Below, in pieces: positions 35,331 to 46,290 of a DNA stretch of 64,000 nucleotides. Under the pieces are notes generated by a model, which did not search any database, was not told where the DNA came from, and was given only the letters and a program-made list of their open reading frames with translations. The position numbers and the translations under genes are program-made. The DNA comes from Campylorhamphus procurvoides (lineage: Eukaryota; Chordata; Aves; Passeriformes; Dendrocolaptidae), in NCBI GenBank assembly GCA_013396655.1, contig WBMV01006647.1:127221-191220 (forward strand). Direction: 5' to 3'. Numbering within the stretch: position 1 is the stretch's first letter; each line of letters opens with the position of its first letter.

Positions 35331-35477
35331 CACCCCGCGGGGATGATGGAGCGCCGGGTCACTCAGGCAGGGCTGGGGGCTGGATTGCATTGCCACGGGT
35401 CTCTTGGCAGGAATAATAGACCGAGAGGAAACCACCTGAAACAAGGTGGGGCAAAGTTGGTGACAGGTGATTTGTGG

Positions 35478-35562
35478 GTTCCTTTGGGCTGGAGGTGGGA
35501 ATGGTTGGACTTGATGGTCTCAGAGGGTCTTTTCCAGCTTTAATGGTGGTTCTGCCTCTCCA
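35478..35562 (+). mobile_element. CR1 3' terminus remnant
   Basis: A plus-strand end with ttggacttgatggtctcaga and gggtcttttccagctttaatgg, a CR1 class ending in the 'gaggtcttttccaacct' form. Confidence 0.75.
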
Positions 35563-35994
35563 AAGCATCCTCCCTCAGCCCAGCAGCCTCCCAGGCAAAT
35601 CCTCACTGCCACTTCCTGGCTCAGGCCAATTCATAAGGAAAAAAACATCTTGGAACTTTTTATTTTGGTGTGAAAATTCTTCTCTGAAGTGTTTTTTATT
35701 TCCTCTTAAAATAACAGAGGAAGGAAAACAGCACCAGCCATCAACTCTCCCACCACAGCAGTTGTCACAACTCTGTAGGTCTGAGCAGGGCTCCTCTTAA
35801 AGACTAGACAAAGTTCATTTGGAGAGGAACAACCACAAGGTTTAAACTCAAACTTAAGCTGTTTTCCTGCTCCAGGCAAACCTCGTGTACCAATCTACAT
35901 TCTCTTCTGTGAAGAGTAGATCTGATTAAAAGGTTTCTGTTAAACATTTCGTCATCTGGAGGATGAAAATGAAAAAAATATGAAAACAAACAAA
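35563..35994. other. Unannotated single-copy DNA
   Basis: No gene seen. The end of the stretch (about 35960-35994) is A-rich and leads into the poly-C run. Confidence 0.5.
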
Positions 35995-36013
35995 CCCCCC
36001 CCCCCCCCCCCCC
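35995..36013. repeat. Poly-C homopolymer, 19 bases
   Basis: Nineteen consecutive C bases flanked by CAAACAAA and GTTTTG. The complementary strand is poly-G and could fold as a G-quadruplex. Homopolymer length in an assembly is unreliable. Confidence 0.95.
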
Positions 36014-36890
36014 GTTTTGATAACTTTTATAATTATGGAATTCCACAATAATCAAGGAGTTATTATTTTAGTCTCTTAATGAAATGAGAGAGAAGACAGA
36101 GTGACCATCTCTTGGTCTACTGCTGAAATGTTACCAGAGCCTGGAAGAAGTCAGGAGTCCTCTGTGTCTCCTGTGCTACCTAAAACTTAGGACAGGTATT
36201 AAAACCCTGACCAAATTAAAGTGCTTTATAATTGCCTTAATTAGAGTGTTTCTAGAAGATTCCAGGGTATTTCTCTTTTATTTTTTTCAGGATATCTATA
36301 AGGTCATCTTCATACTGGTAATTCTTTTGTATATAGAGTATGTGAATTCAGCCTTGGATGGCTCAGAAATTATAGTACTACTAGTAATAATAGTAATATG
36401 CACTCAGTTTCCTTAACTTTGTGAGACTCATTAATTGTCTGAATAATGTTTTTTGGTGTGTTGTAATTTGCACCAATGACCTGGGATAGTAGGAGCAAGC
36501 ACTTTATTTGAAAGCAGCAGTTGAATCCATGTGATTTTTCCAGCTGAACCCCAAGGGACGGGAGTTCCCACTCCCTCTGCAGGAGGCACAGGCAGGACCT
36601 GCACATGTTAATGCCATTAAAGCTCAGAACCAGTTCCATGGGCACTTTAACCTACAGGAGGAGCCTCTGGATCCACTCTCCTTGGAAAAGCCACACCTGT
36701 CAACGAGTTGCCAAAAGCAAGTGACACAAATGGCAAAAGAGTTTTAATTTTCTGTCCAGTCAAATCTTAGTATTTCACACTCCATTCTCCTTCCTCAGTA
36801 ATCTCAATAATTTCCCACCTTGCTCATGATGAATGTCTTGCCAGTTCCTACTCAGTCCTTCCACTTTACACAACCTAATTAAAGAAAACA
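36014..36890. other. Unannotated single-copy DNA
   Basis: No gene or known repeat. Short TAGTAGTAATAATAGTAAT-like patch near 36374. Confidence 0.5.
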
Positions 36891-37580
36891 TTCCATGATT
36901 GCCTATTTTTCCTCATGCATGACAACCTATTATTTTTTCTACCACCTGATTAGGGCTTTATTATCCCTGGATTTAGATTGATTTGCCGGGCACTTTAATA
37001 AAACCCTACTTAGTTTGATTTAAAGGGCTACAGGTTTCAGTCATTGACAGAATTACTCTTACAAGTAGCTCTCATTCCAAGCGCTGTGTGGTGTCCATGG
37101 AAAGCCAGGAAAACCTGAGGATCCAGGTGGTGTTCCCATTGTGTGTGTTGTTAATATTCCTGGTGCAAACAGGCAGGAGAGGACCCTTTGCAATATAATT
37201 TGTCAGGGGTGATAAATCTGTTTCATCATTTCTGTCAAGGACGGATCCCGTGTATTAAAACCACCATAAATATTTTCTCCAGATAAACCAAAACTTTCAT
37301 ATGATTAAATAATAATACGTTTATGATGACAAATTGCATTTACTGTGTGTTATCTGAAATGCAAGACAAAATTAGGTAGTTAAAGTTCAAATGGATGGAG
37401 ATCAGTTTTGATTTAAAATCAAAGGAATTTTATTAAGTAAATGAGATTCTCATTGTTATTTTGTTATATCTACCAGTCTCTTCTTTCAGAAATATTACTT
37501 ATGAGCTTAGATAATGATTAAAAACAAAACAAGGGAGCTTCTATCATAGCAATATGTAGTCTAGATAAAAAGTTCAGGAG
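36891..37580. promoter_or_regulatory. Candidate conserved non-coding block
   Basis: Repeat-free, AT-rich. The most enhancer-like part is 37190-37390, with ATTAAATAATAATACG, TGACAAATTGCATTTAC and a GATAAATC word. No coding frame crosses it. Conservation is untested. Confidence 0.3.
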
Positions 37581-38077
37581 TTAAATCCGTGGTTATTCCT
37601 GTCACCTTGTTGCTGTCTCATTAGGAAAAGGGGGAGTGTCCCCTGTCCCTGCCTCAGTGCTTTGGGCTCCCTCTTATCACACCTTATTTAATTATTTCGA
37701 GTCATTTATGCTTTTTTTATCCCAGGGTATTTTCTGGCAACTGAAGGTGCAGCTCCTGCTCTGGATACAGGTGTGGAAAAGCTTGGGAAGCAGAGCAGGG
37801 TTTGCTGCATCCCATCCAAAGGCTCAGGGCAATTAAACAGATGATCTTAGATGAATATTGACCTATCAAAGTCATAAAACATAGTTCTTCCAGCTTTTCC
37901 TACTGCAGGCTTTCCTCGGGAAGTTTTCCTTGAGTGGAATGGCAATTTCCCAGTTAAAAGTGTGTGTGAGGTGACTGGCCCCAAATATTCCTGTTTTAGG
38001 GTTTCCTTCAGCTTGGAGGAGATGTGCACTGTGTGACATCTTGGCTTATGAGCCTGGTCCACTCGATGATCCCACCT
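37581..38077. other. Unannotated single-copy DNA
   Basis: No gene; ordinary sequence up to a long CR1 fragment. Confidence 0.5.
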
Positions 38078-38497
38078 GGAGCTCTGCATCCCACAAAGGG
38101 ATCCACTGGAGAGAGTCCAGAGGAGGCTCTGGAGATGCTGCAGGGCTGGAGTCCCTCTGCTCTGGGACAGGCTGGGAGAGCTGGAGGATCACCTGGAGAA
38201 GGGAAGGATCCAGGGAGAGCTGGAGAGGGACTGGGGACAAGGCCTGGAGGGACAGGACACAGGGAATGGCTTCCCACTGCCAGAGGGCAGGACCGGCAGG
38301 GATATTGGGGAGGAATTGGTGGCTGGGAGGGTGGAATGGATTTCCCTGAGAAGCTGTGGCTGCCCCTGGATCCCTGGGAGTGTCCAAGGCCAGGTTGGAG
38401 CAACCTGGGCTGGTGGAAGGTGTCCCTGCCCATGGCAGGGGATGGAATGGATGATCTTTACATTCCTTCAAATCCAAACCACTCTGTTACTCTGGGA
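38078..38497 (+). mobile_element. CR1 LINE 3' fragment, longest in window
   Basis: About 420 bases. The 5' end carries the tctgcatcccacaaaggga, ccagaggaggctctgg and ctgggagagctggagg parts of the CR1 3' region, then the gggacaggacacaggg core and the standard tail. It ends as ccaaaccactctgttactc. Frames on both strands are long because the DNA is GC-rich; none is a functional protein. Confidence 0.95.
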
Positions 38498-39159
38498 TGT
38501 GTTTAAACTTAGGCCTGGCTTTATACCTTGCTCCATAGGAACTTTAATGCTCAACACATAAAGTTTATTTATTATTTATTATGCCATAACCCTTTGCTGG
38601 CATGTTAGTTACCTGTGGAATGCTGAGGGACAGCCTGGGTTTCCAAGCTGGTCTGTTCCTTCCCCAGCTCTGCTGACTCACCCACTGGTGGACAACAATA
38701 ACTTCTTAAGGTATGGAAAATCCTGACTCCACTGCAGCGTTTAGGAAGTTGCTGGAAGGGAATCATGTGAAAAAAGCTCATTTTGTACCTACATGCTGTG
38801 AAATTGCTTCATCCTCTGGTGTGGGATTGCTCCAGCAGTGGAACAGCCTCCCTTTCTTACTGGGAAATGGGACAAAAGGAGCCACAGTCTCTTTTTTTTC
38901 TCATCTTTTACGATGCATAAAATCTTGGAGGAGCCAGGTACGTGTGGATGTCCCTTATACACCTGATCATCCCAGTAAATCAGTTCATATAATTAGTCCC
39001 AGGCTTAAATTTAATCACTTGTGCAGCTGCAGAATAGAAAGAGCTGCTTTGAAGGGGAAATAATTTTATTTTATCCCGTGGCCAACTAATTTCCCTGTGT
39101 TTTAAGTACCTTTAGAAGTGGAGAGGAAGGGGTTTGTGTTTGCATGAAGACGTCTGCAG
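38498..39159. other. Unannotated single-copy DNA
   Basis: No gene. A TTTATTTATTATTTATTATG patch occurs near 38565. Confidence 0.5.
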
Positions 39160-39424
39160 ACACAATTACAATAAAAATAAACAAAAGGATCATATAAAAG
39201 CCAAGTTGAAGTGCTGAAGAGACTTAATAGCTATAAACTGGTAGCTATTAGCTTCTAATTACTCTCAAATAATTACTGAATAGAATAGTAAATGTTATTA
39301 GCTTGCTTTAATATTCAACATAAAAGATTGTTCCCAACAATAATTTAGTGTTTCCTCAGCTTTAATATATACCCATGTAAAACTGGGCTGCTTTGTAAAC
39401 ACCTTAATAAATGAAATTATTGTG
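39160..39424. promoter_or_regulatory. Candidate conserved non-coding block
   Basis: AT-rich, repeat-free. It contains an inverted repeat with 9-bp arms (TAATAGCTA at 39225-39233, TAGCTATTA at 39242-39250, 8-base loop) and CTAATTACTC. An enhancer is possible; the evidence is texture only. Confidence 0.28.
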
Positions 39425-39459
39425 AGGGTTCTGTGGAGGGGACCTGTGCACTGGGGGCC

Positions 39460-39512
39460 CAGGGATGGTCTTTAAGGTCCCCTCCAACCCAACCCACTCT
39501 GGGGTTCTGTCA
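39460..39512 (+). mobile_element. CR1 3' terminus remnant
   Basis: Only ggtctttaaggtcccctcc, aacccaacccactctg and a ggttctgtca end are recognisable. Confidence 0.8.
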
Positions 39513-40075
39513 TTATCAGGAGATCAATAATTTGTCCTGAATTAGTGGCCTAATTTATATTTATCATTATCTGTGAAAGGTTTTTACCTATCTCTGTCCT
39601 CTACGTCTGACGTGAGACCCCATTCTTTTCCTTAAGGAAAAGAGTTTGGGTTTTGATGTATCAAGAATAACAACCTGCTATATCTTAGGGGATAATATCC
39701 AGGAAAATTTATAAAGTCCCCAAAGGAATGGCTCTATTTCTAAGAAATACATAGTTTCCATCAAATGACCAATTTTAATATTGGTTTTTCAGTGGAATAA
39801 CCAATCCTATGGTGCCATAACCACCAAATTGTGGAGCTTTAAAGAGCAACAATTTTTAATGCTGGATCTCTGCTTAAGCCACTCGCCTTTTTAAGGCCTT
39901 TTCATTCACTGTGTTTTGTGGATTAAGTTTTTAAACTCCTGTTCCTGTACTTCCCATCCAGGCTGTTTCTGGCATTCTTTAAACAGTGAGATTCCCACTA
40001 GGACATTGTTCCCAACTCTTTGTCAGCTGCCTCCACAAAGTGAATTTCTAATATAGTGCTGTAGAACTTGGTTAC
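39513..40075. other. Unannotated single-copy DNA
   Basis: No gene or repeat seen; AT-rich with short frames only. Confidence 0.5.
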
Positions 40076-40811
40076 TGTGCTGGTTTAAAGGTAAACTGGC
40101 AGGAGAAATGAACCCAACTCAGAATGAGATTAAAGTCACAATTACAATTTAATAGAAAGATTATAATAAATACAATGATGCAGAGAGAAAAATTGGTTTT
40201 GACTCACAAAACCAGAGGTATAACCCAGACCCCTGGCATGAGCAGGATGGTGCTTATTGGCCCCACGTGGGACCCCTGAGTGCCAAACAAAGGGAAAGGA
40301 AAGCCTGTTGGTGGGGCTGATGGTCACAGTCCTGTTGAGGTTCTGGTCCCCCTCTGGATGCCACAAGTGGTACCAGAAGTCCCAAACCCTGAGGTTCAGG
40401 TGGGAATGCCCAGTACCTCCCCCAGGGCTTTTCCACAATGGGTGATTTAACTCTGTGAGTCCTGGGATATTTATGGAATCCTTGATGGCCCATGAGCAGA
40501 CATGACCCCTCAGGGGGGTGTGAAGGTGCTGATGCCTCCCCAGTGGGGAGTTATCCCAAATTGGTGTGAAGACAGAAACACTCCCCTATCTCACAGGGCT
40601 CTTTAACACCCATTTTGTACCCTGAGGGGTCAGGTGTGCCCTGGGCAGCTGCTGCCAACCATCCATCATTGACAGTCCACCAGAAGTGACACAGAGGGTG
40701 AAGGATCCACAGTTTTGGTCACACCCATGCAATGACAAACTTGTCCTGACCACCATAACTGTTCCTTTTTTGTGTTCCTCACCTTTTCTGTTTCCACTCT
40801 CAACTAAAAGC
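40076..40811 (-). mobile_element. ERVL-like solo LTR (approx. 0.74 kb)
   Basis: The plus strand begins TGTGCTGGTTTAAAGG, the reverse complement of an LTR ending in CCAGCACA. On the minus strand a tattaaattgtaattgtgac segment (polyadenylation-like) sits near the end, as in avian ERVL LTRs. The other boundary is set at TGCTTTTAGTTGAG (minus strand) and is approximate. No target-site duplication is clear, and no gag/pol/env sequence adjoins, so it is a solo LTR. Long chance frames cross it. Confidence 0.75.
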
Positions 40812-41040
40812 ACTGAGCCTGTTTTGATGTATCTGCTGTTCCAGTGGTGTGGGTAGAGGGGAATGGAACTTTATTGCATTAGTGGGACGGACAGGGGCAG
40901 GCCAGGAGTGATTTCCTCCTCCTCCTCCAAGCCCTGATCCTTCATCTCGGTGTAATGTCAGCTCGTGGCCTGCCTGCTGGCTGTGAATTTACACCTCCTT
41001 CCTTTGCTAAGGGTGTTTTGCTCTAGATTAAAAGATGTTT
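40812..41040. other. Unannotated single-copy DNA
   Basis: Ordinary sequence between the LTR and a TA microsatellite. Confidence 0.5.
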
Positions 41041-41070
41041 TGTATATAAATATATATATATATATAAATT
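41041..41070. repeat. (TA)n microsatellite
   Basis: TATATATATATATATATA-like run within an AT-rich context, likely length-variable. Confidence 0.9.
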
Positions 41071-41919
41071 AAATGTTGAGAGTTTGGCACCTTATTTGTG
41101 TCAGGGAAGAGGGCCCATCAGGTGTCTTCCCTTGTATCTGTTGCATGCTCATTTATACAAATGAGGGGCTCTTAATCCCCAAATTCTGATTGATATTTAT
41201 GCAGGATGAATTCCCCTCTGGAGGTGACAGGGAGGGAAAAGGGGAGAGAGAGAAAAAGGGATTTGGAGCTCAGTGCCAGCCCTACTAAAAGTGCCCCTGT
41301 ACACGTTTTACATGCATTAATCTTGGTTTTTTTTATTTTATCTGGGGGTGAGAACAACTAACTTTTTGCTTTTCTCTTTGTAATAATGAAGCCCTCCCGA
41401 TGTGGCCAATGAGCAACTTTTTGTTCTTTGGAAATTAGGAAATCAGGAATTTGGGAATTGGAGGTGCGTGGCTCGGCAGGTGGCACAGCCACAGGTCTGT
41501 GCCTGGGGCTCCATGGCTCATCCATGGAGGGAATCAATGAGGGTTTATTTCATTTCACTTTTCTTTCCATCATTTTTTCCCTGTAATTTTGCTCAGAAAA
41601 GCGAGGAGACAGGCAAAGCAAGAGGGCAGTCACAGGGATCTTCAGTTATTCCATTTAACATCCTGGAATTTATCCCAGGATACAGTTTTTTTACAACTAT
41701 TGTCTGTCATTGGAAGAGCTCCTAAAACCCCCCTTTTTGAAAAGTCCTTGTGACAGACAGATTTGGGCCTCTAAAGTTACTTTTAAAAGCGGGCAGATTG
41801 AAAATCTACCTTTAAATTTCATGGGATGTTGTAAATTCATAACCTGATGGTTCCTTCCTTCAGTGCTGGATAAACACACTGTTCCAGTGCTCGACCATTT
41901 TTAAACTTCACCCTCGCAG
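41071..41919. other. Unannotated single-copy DNA
   Basis: No gene. Short frames only; no repeat recognised. Confidence 0.5.
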
Positions 41920-42250
41920 ATAATAACCCCAAAACATAATAACAACATCATACAAGAAAACACGTTTAGAAATGTCCTTTTTTTTATTTATTTTTTTATT
42001 GTAACGTAAGATAGCTCTTCCAAAATCCCCAACTGAATTGCTTTTCAGCAGATAAGCATCAAAAACTACATTTCCTGCTTTCGGGGAAGGTGCAATAAGG
42101 TGCTCTATCAGTGTAATAGTTCCCAGTGATATGCTCTAGTAGTATTTTGATGAATTACATGATTATAGCTAAAATGAACACTTTCATCATGCCTGAATTA
42201 ATAATGGTGGTATGATTTGGCAAGTACTCCTGCGGTGTTCTTTAACTCAT
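41920..42250. promoter_or_regulatory. Candidate conserved non-coding block
   Basis: Repeat-free block after a T/A-rich tract (about 41977-41999), with GATGAATTACATGATTATAG near 42150 and CTGAATTAATAATGG near 42193. Possible enhancer; unproved. Confidence 0.27.
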
Positions 42251-42569
42251 CACTTCAGAAGATGGAGTTTTCCAGCCCATCCTTTGTCTCGGGGAAACTC
42301 AGGGATCCTTTATGGCTTAGGAACACGAGGAGCACGAGGAATGTGACAGCTTTAAGGGGGAAAAGGAAACTGATGCTCACTTACCTTCCCGAGCTCATAG
42401 AGATTTAATCCCTTTATTTTTCACTGCCTTGTTGTGGTGTCTGAGGCACCTGTGACTGTGTCAAAAAGGAAAAGAGAAGGATTTTTTTTTCTGTGAGTGT
42501 GACTTTTATTGCAAATGTTTATTGTAGCAAGGGGTTGGTTTCTTGCCCTGAGAGGAGAAGATAAATTGG

Positions 42570-42692
42570 CCTCTCAGGCTGTGCCAGTTGGACATGAGGA
42601 AGAATTTCTTCACTGAAAGTCTTGTCAGGCATTGGAATGAACTTCCCAAGGAAGTGCTGGAGGTACCATCCCTGGGAGTGTTCAAGGAGCAG
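42570..42692 (+). mobile_element. CR1 LINE fragment, end lost
   Basis: Has the ORF2-end region (agttggacatgaggaagaat, ttctttcactgaaag-like, ggcattggaatgaacttccc) and then ccatccctgggagtgttcaa, after which CR1 similarity stops at about 42690. The usual terminus is missing, so the copy is broken at its 3' side. Confidence 0.85.
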
Positions 42693-43067
42693 TGGGCTTT
42701 GTCTGAAGGCCCTCAGTCTTTATAATCTTATATATACAGGTGACAACCTGGTGCCTTTAATGAACATTCATTCTCCTTGTATTACTAAGAATAACAACCA
42801 ACCTGCTAGAGATAAAAAAATACAAGGTTTTACAGGCTGTTGTAAAAAAAAATGGTGATGCAGAGCACAACAAAAACATCTGGAGCAGATGTTTCTGTAA
42901 TTATGACCCACTTGATGATTATTCTGTGTTCAGTGGCCTTTGCTGGTGCCCTCAAAGCTGGGGGATGTTCCGGGCTTGTGCTGGTGCACTGAACTGGAGG
43001 AGAGGACAGGCTGTCTGGGGCAAGAGCTGTCCTCTCTGTTTTCCTAAGTGCTTTCTGTCCCTTGGAT

Positions 43068-43095
43068 TAATAATTAACCTCGTGGTTAATTATTA
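43068..43095. repeat. TAATTA-rich hairpin, 12-bp arms (copy A)
   Basis: TAATAATTAACC, loop TCGT, then the exact reverse complement GGTTAATTATTA. Each arm has a homeodomain-type TAATTA and resembles an HNF1-type GTTAAT site. The structure is plain in the sequence; protein binding is inference. Confidence 0.95.
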
Positions 43096-43363
43096 TCCTC
43101 TGTGTTTGTATCAAATTGTAATGTTATGCCATGGAATATCTCAGGTTTCCTGATGCAGAAAGTCGAGGGAACACGAACACGGTGTTTTGAGAACCCAAAC
43201 TTTGGGAAAAGTGTTATTTGGTGCAACTGAGGTTATAAGATCACCTGTGGAGTTTGGTATGGATATGCTGGGTGATATTATGGTCTCAGTAGGAATAATG
43301 AATTTGTATCTTTCTCTTTAGAGAAACTTAGAGGTGAATGTAACGTTGTGGTAAAAGCTTAAG

Positions 43364-43525
43364 GCATCATAGAATCCCAAAATGGTTTGGTGTTTGGGTT
43401 GGAAGGGGCATTAAAGCCCATCCAGTGCCATTGGCAGTGACACCTTCCATTAGTCCAGGTGGCTCCAGCCTGGCCTTGGACACTCCCAGGGATCCAGGGG
43501 CAGCCACAGCTTCTCTGCCCAACCT
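43364..43525 (-). mobile_element. CR1 LINE 3' fragment, cut by the N (copy A)
   Basis: Plus strand starts catagaatcccaaaatgg, then gggttggaaggggcatt, ccttggacactcccaggg and cagcttctctgcccaacct, where the N interrupts. The uninterrupted form is at 44215-44430. Confidence 0.92.
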
Positions 43526-43526
43526 N
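43526..43526. other. Single-N assembly gap
   Basis: One N between the two 850-base copies. The right side begins directly with gagtgttcaagg, the start of the repeated block. Confidence 0.95.
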
Positions 43527-44376
43527 GAGTGTTCAAGGAGCAGTGGGCTTTGTCTGAAGGCCCTCAGTCTTTATAATCTTATATATACAGGTGACAACCT
43601 GGTGCCTTTAATGAACATTCATTCTCCTTGTATTACTAAGAATAACAACCAACCTGCTAGAGATAAAAAAATACAAGGTTTTACAGGCTGTTGTAAAAAA
43701 AAATGGTGATGCAGAGCACAACAAAAACATCTGGAGCAGATGTTTCTGTAATTATGACCCACTTGATGATTATTCTGTGTTCAGTGGCCTTTGCTGGTGC
43801 CCTCAAAGCTGGGGGATGTTCCGGGCTTGTGCTGGTGCACTGAACTGGAGGAGAGGACACACTGTCTGGGGCAAGAGCTGTCCTCTCTGTTTTCCTAAGT
43901 GCTTTCTGTCCCTTGGATTAATAATTAACCTCGTGGTTAATTATTATCCTCTGTGTTTGTATCAAATTGTAATGTTATGCCATGGAATATCTCAGGTTTC
44001 CTGATGCAGAAAGTCGAGGGAACACGAACACGGTGTTTTGAGAACCCAAACTTTGGGAAAAGTGTTATTTGGTGCAACTGAGGTTATAAGATCACCTGTG
44101 GAGTTTGGTATGGATATGCTGGGTGATATTATGGTCTCAGTAGGAATAATGAATTTGTATCTTTCTCTTTAGAGAAACTTAGAGGTGAATGTAACGTTGT
44201 GGTAAAAGCTTAAGGCATCATAGAATCCCAAAATGGTTTGGTGTTTGGGTTGGAAGGGGCATTAAAGCCCATCCAGTGCCATTGGCAGTGACACCTTCCA
44301 TTAGTCCAGGTGGCTCCAGCCTGGCCTTGGACACTCCCAGGGATCCAGGGGCAGCCACAGCTTCTCTGCCCAACCT
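43527..44376. repeat. Direct duplication 3, copy B
   Basis: Partner of 42676-43525. It continues past the repeat into the rest of the CR1 fragment (gtgccagggcctgcccacc), showing that copy A is the truncated end of the same sequence. Confidence 0.98.
43919..43946. repeat. TAATTA-rich hairpin, 12-bp arms (copy B)
   Basis: Second copy of the hairpin at 43068-43095, carried on the duplicated block; identical by eye. Confidence 0.95.
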
Positions 44377-44430
44377 GTGCCAGGGCCTGCCCACCCTCCC
44401 AAGGAAGGATTTTCCCCCAATATCAGAGCA
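44215..44430 (-). mobile_element. CR1 LINE 3' fragment (copy B, uninterrupted)
   Basis: Same insertion as at 43364-43525 but continuing through gtgccagggcctgcccacc to about 44430. It is 5'-truncated, with a degraded ORF2 end. Confidence 0.92.
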
Positions 44431-44699
44431 GGTCACCTCAAATGAGAGCAGAGGAAGGTCAGCTCAGGAGAACTTTCCAGACCTTCCACCATGAGCTGTT
44501 AGAAATCGCAGGACATGGTGCTTCTGCCCCTTATCCTGGGATAGGGAGAGAAATGTCACTCATACTGCAAGGCCACATTTGTGGTCCATCCAAACTAAAT
44601 GACTTAACTGGCTTTTTAATTTCCCTTTTTTTTAATTATTATTATTTTCAGATTTTGATGCAGGATATATTGTTTTTTGGCACTCCAATAGTATAAAAC
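44431..44699. other. Unannotated single-copy DNA
   Basis: Nothing recognised; a T/ATT-rich patch lies at about 44625-44650. Confidence 0.5.
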
Positions 44700-45010
44700 C
44701 TGTTAATGGCTCATGTGTAGAGGCACAGCCCCAGTTTAGCTCCTGTTATAAGGAAACAAATTGTAATTCTTAATTGAATTCTCCTATGGAACTACCAGCA
44801 ATATAAATTACAATGTCACTCGAATAAGAGAGGGGAAAGCCCTTTTTACAAGCCTCAAGATGATAATTTATAAATAAAGTAAAACCAAGAAGCCTTAACG
44901 AAAAATCCCCACGGAATCTGACATTAATAGCCTTTACTTTTAATCTGATACAATAAATCTTAGAGCTTTGTATCCCCCACAGAAAGAGCAGAGAGCAGGC
45001 CAAGCTGGAG
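44700..45010. promoter_or_regulatory. Candidate conserved non-coding block
   Basis: AT-rich and repeat-free, with TTGTAATTCTTAATTGAATTC-type sequence near 44760 and ATAATTTATAAATAAAG near 44861. A regulatory role is only suggested by texture. Confidence 0.27.
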
Positions 45011-46059
45011 CAGATGTGGGGGAGCTGAAGACAAACATGCCCTTTCTTTAATTAAAAGTATAAGGTGATTTTCTGGTATTCCAAAGTCAACAAGTCAGCG
45101 CTGCCAATCACTTTGCACCAAAGGAGGAATTTTTTGGGTTGGATTCTTTGCCTAAAAGCAATGCAAAAGCCAGAAAGTCCAAATCCACAATGGAATTTTC
45201 AATGTGCGTTTGGAGAGCTGGGAATCTCAGATTTCCTGGTGGCCCAGTATAAAAGGAAGGCTGGAAGTGCAATATTAATTATTTTTATAATATGAATTGT
45301 TGAGAAGGGTTTTTTTTGGCATGATGGCAAGGATACTGTCCGAAATTTTCCCAGGCAGAGGATATGGTTCTGTGTTTGTGGTGGAAATGGGGACTAGGAG
45401 GAAAGGGCAAGATGTGGGGTCTTGGGATACATCACAGTGAAGGAAGGAATTTTATCTCCTCCTTATGCCACACACCAATAACAGGAAATCAGGATTTTCA
45501 TGGCCTCTGAGCATTGCCAACACCCTGCATTCTAAAATCTTTATAAATGGAAAAAAAATAAGAGAAAAAATCTTTAAATTGTGCTAAATATCAGAGCATC
45601 TTTGCCTCTTTATTTGCCTGCTTTGAGGATGCTGCTAAGAATATTGAGATTGGGACTGATTTCCTCCAGAGCCATCAGGGCCTGGAATTCAGATTTATTT
45701 TTTCAGAGACACCAGCATTTTGTTTAATCTTGGGGTTTTTTTTAGTGTTAACTTTATAAAAGAGGAATGCTGCCTTCTTTTTGGGTGTTTTCTGCGTTGT
45801 AGATGGTATGAACATGTAGAGTATGTGCAGTGTTGGACAAAATGCCACTCTGATTTAAACAATTTGACCTGGGGAGTTATGCCAAGGCTTTTTTTTTTGT
45901 AGATAATTTTTAATAACAGTAACAGGAGAAAATGGCACATTCTCAGGTCTGTTTTCTCAGGACAAATTGCTCATCCTTACCTTGTCTGGAATCTGTTGGA
46001 TGTTTCCCGTGTGCTGCATCTGATGGTGGGTTTGGGGTTTTTTTATCCTTTAATATGAA
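45011..46059. other. Unannotated single-copy DNA
   Basis: No gene or mobile element. Homopolymer T runs at about 45310 and 45889. Confidence 0.5.
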
Positions 46060-46290
46060 GCTACTTATGAGGGCTCCATAAAACGGTGTATAACAACCAA
46101 GTACAGTAAATTAAACATGATACTCATTACATAAATACAATTATATTTATCAGCCTTTTATAACCACACAAAGCATTTGCCAGTAAGAGTTATTTTGGAG
46201 TAGATAATTCCCAATTAACTTTTACTACTTGATTTTTGCTAATTTAGTTAGAGTTAATTTTTTCAAATAAAATAAAACAAAAAAAAACCC
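46060..46290. promoter_or_regulatory. Candidate conserved non-coding block
   Basis: AT-rich, repeat-free, with TCATTACATAAATACAATTA near 46123 and GCTAATTTAGTTAGAG near 46238. A short A-rich low-complexity run follows at about 46265-46287. Conservation is untested. Confidence 0.25.

Larger units (their letters stand above)
42676..43525. repeat. Direct duplication 3, copy A (ends at single N)
   Basis: An 850-base block that recurs at 43527-44376 with only two visible base differences (acaggctg versus acacactg, near 43008). Copy A stops exactly at the N at 43526, within a minus-strand CR1. The offset is a constant 851 with no indel. Confidence 0.98.

Noticed and set aside
38008..38506. 140-160 codon frames on both strands
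   Set aside because: The region is a CR1 3' fragment; long frames arise from its GC-rich sequence.
40142..40813. Several 60-98 codon frames
   Set aside because: They lie in the ERVL-like LTR, which is non-coding.
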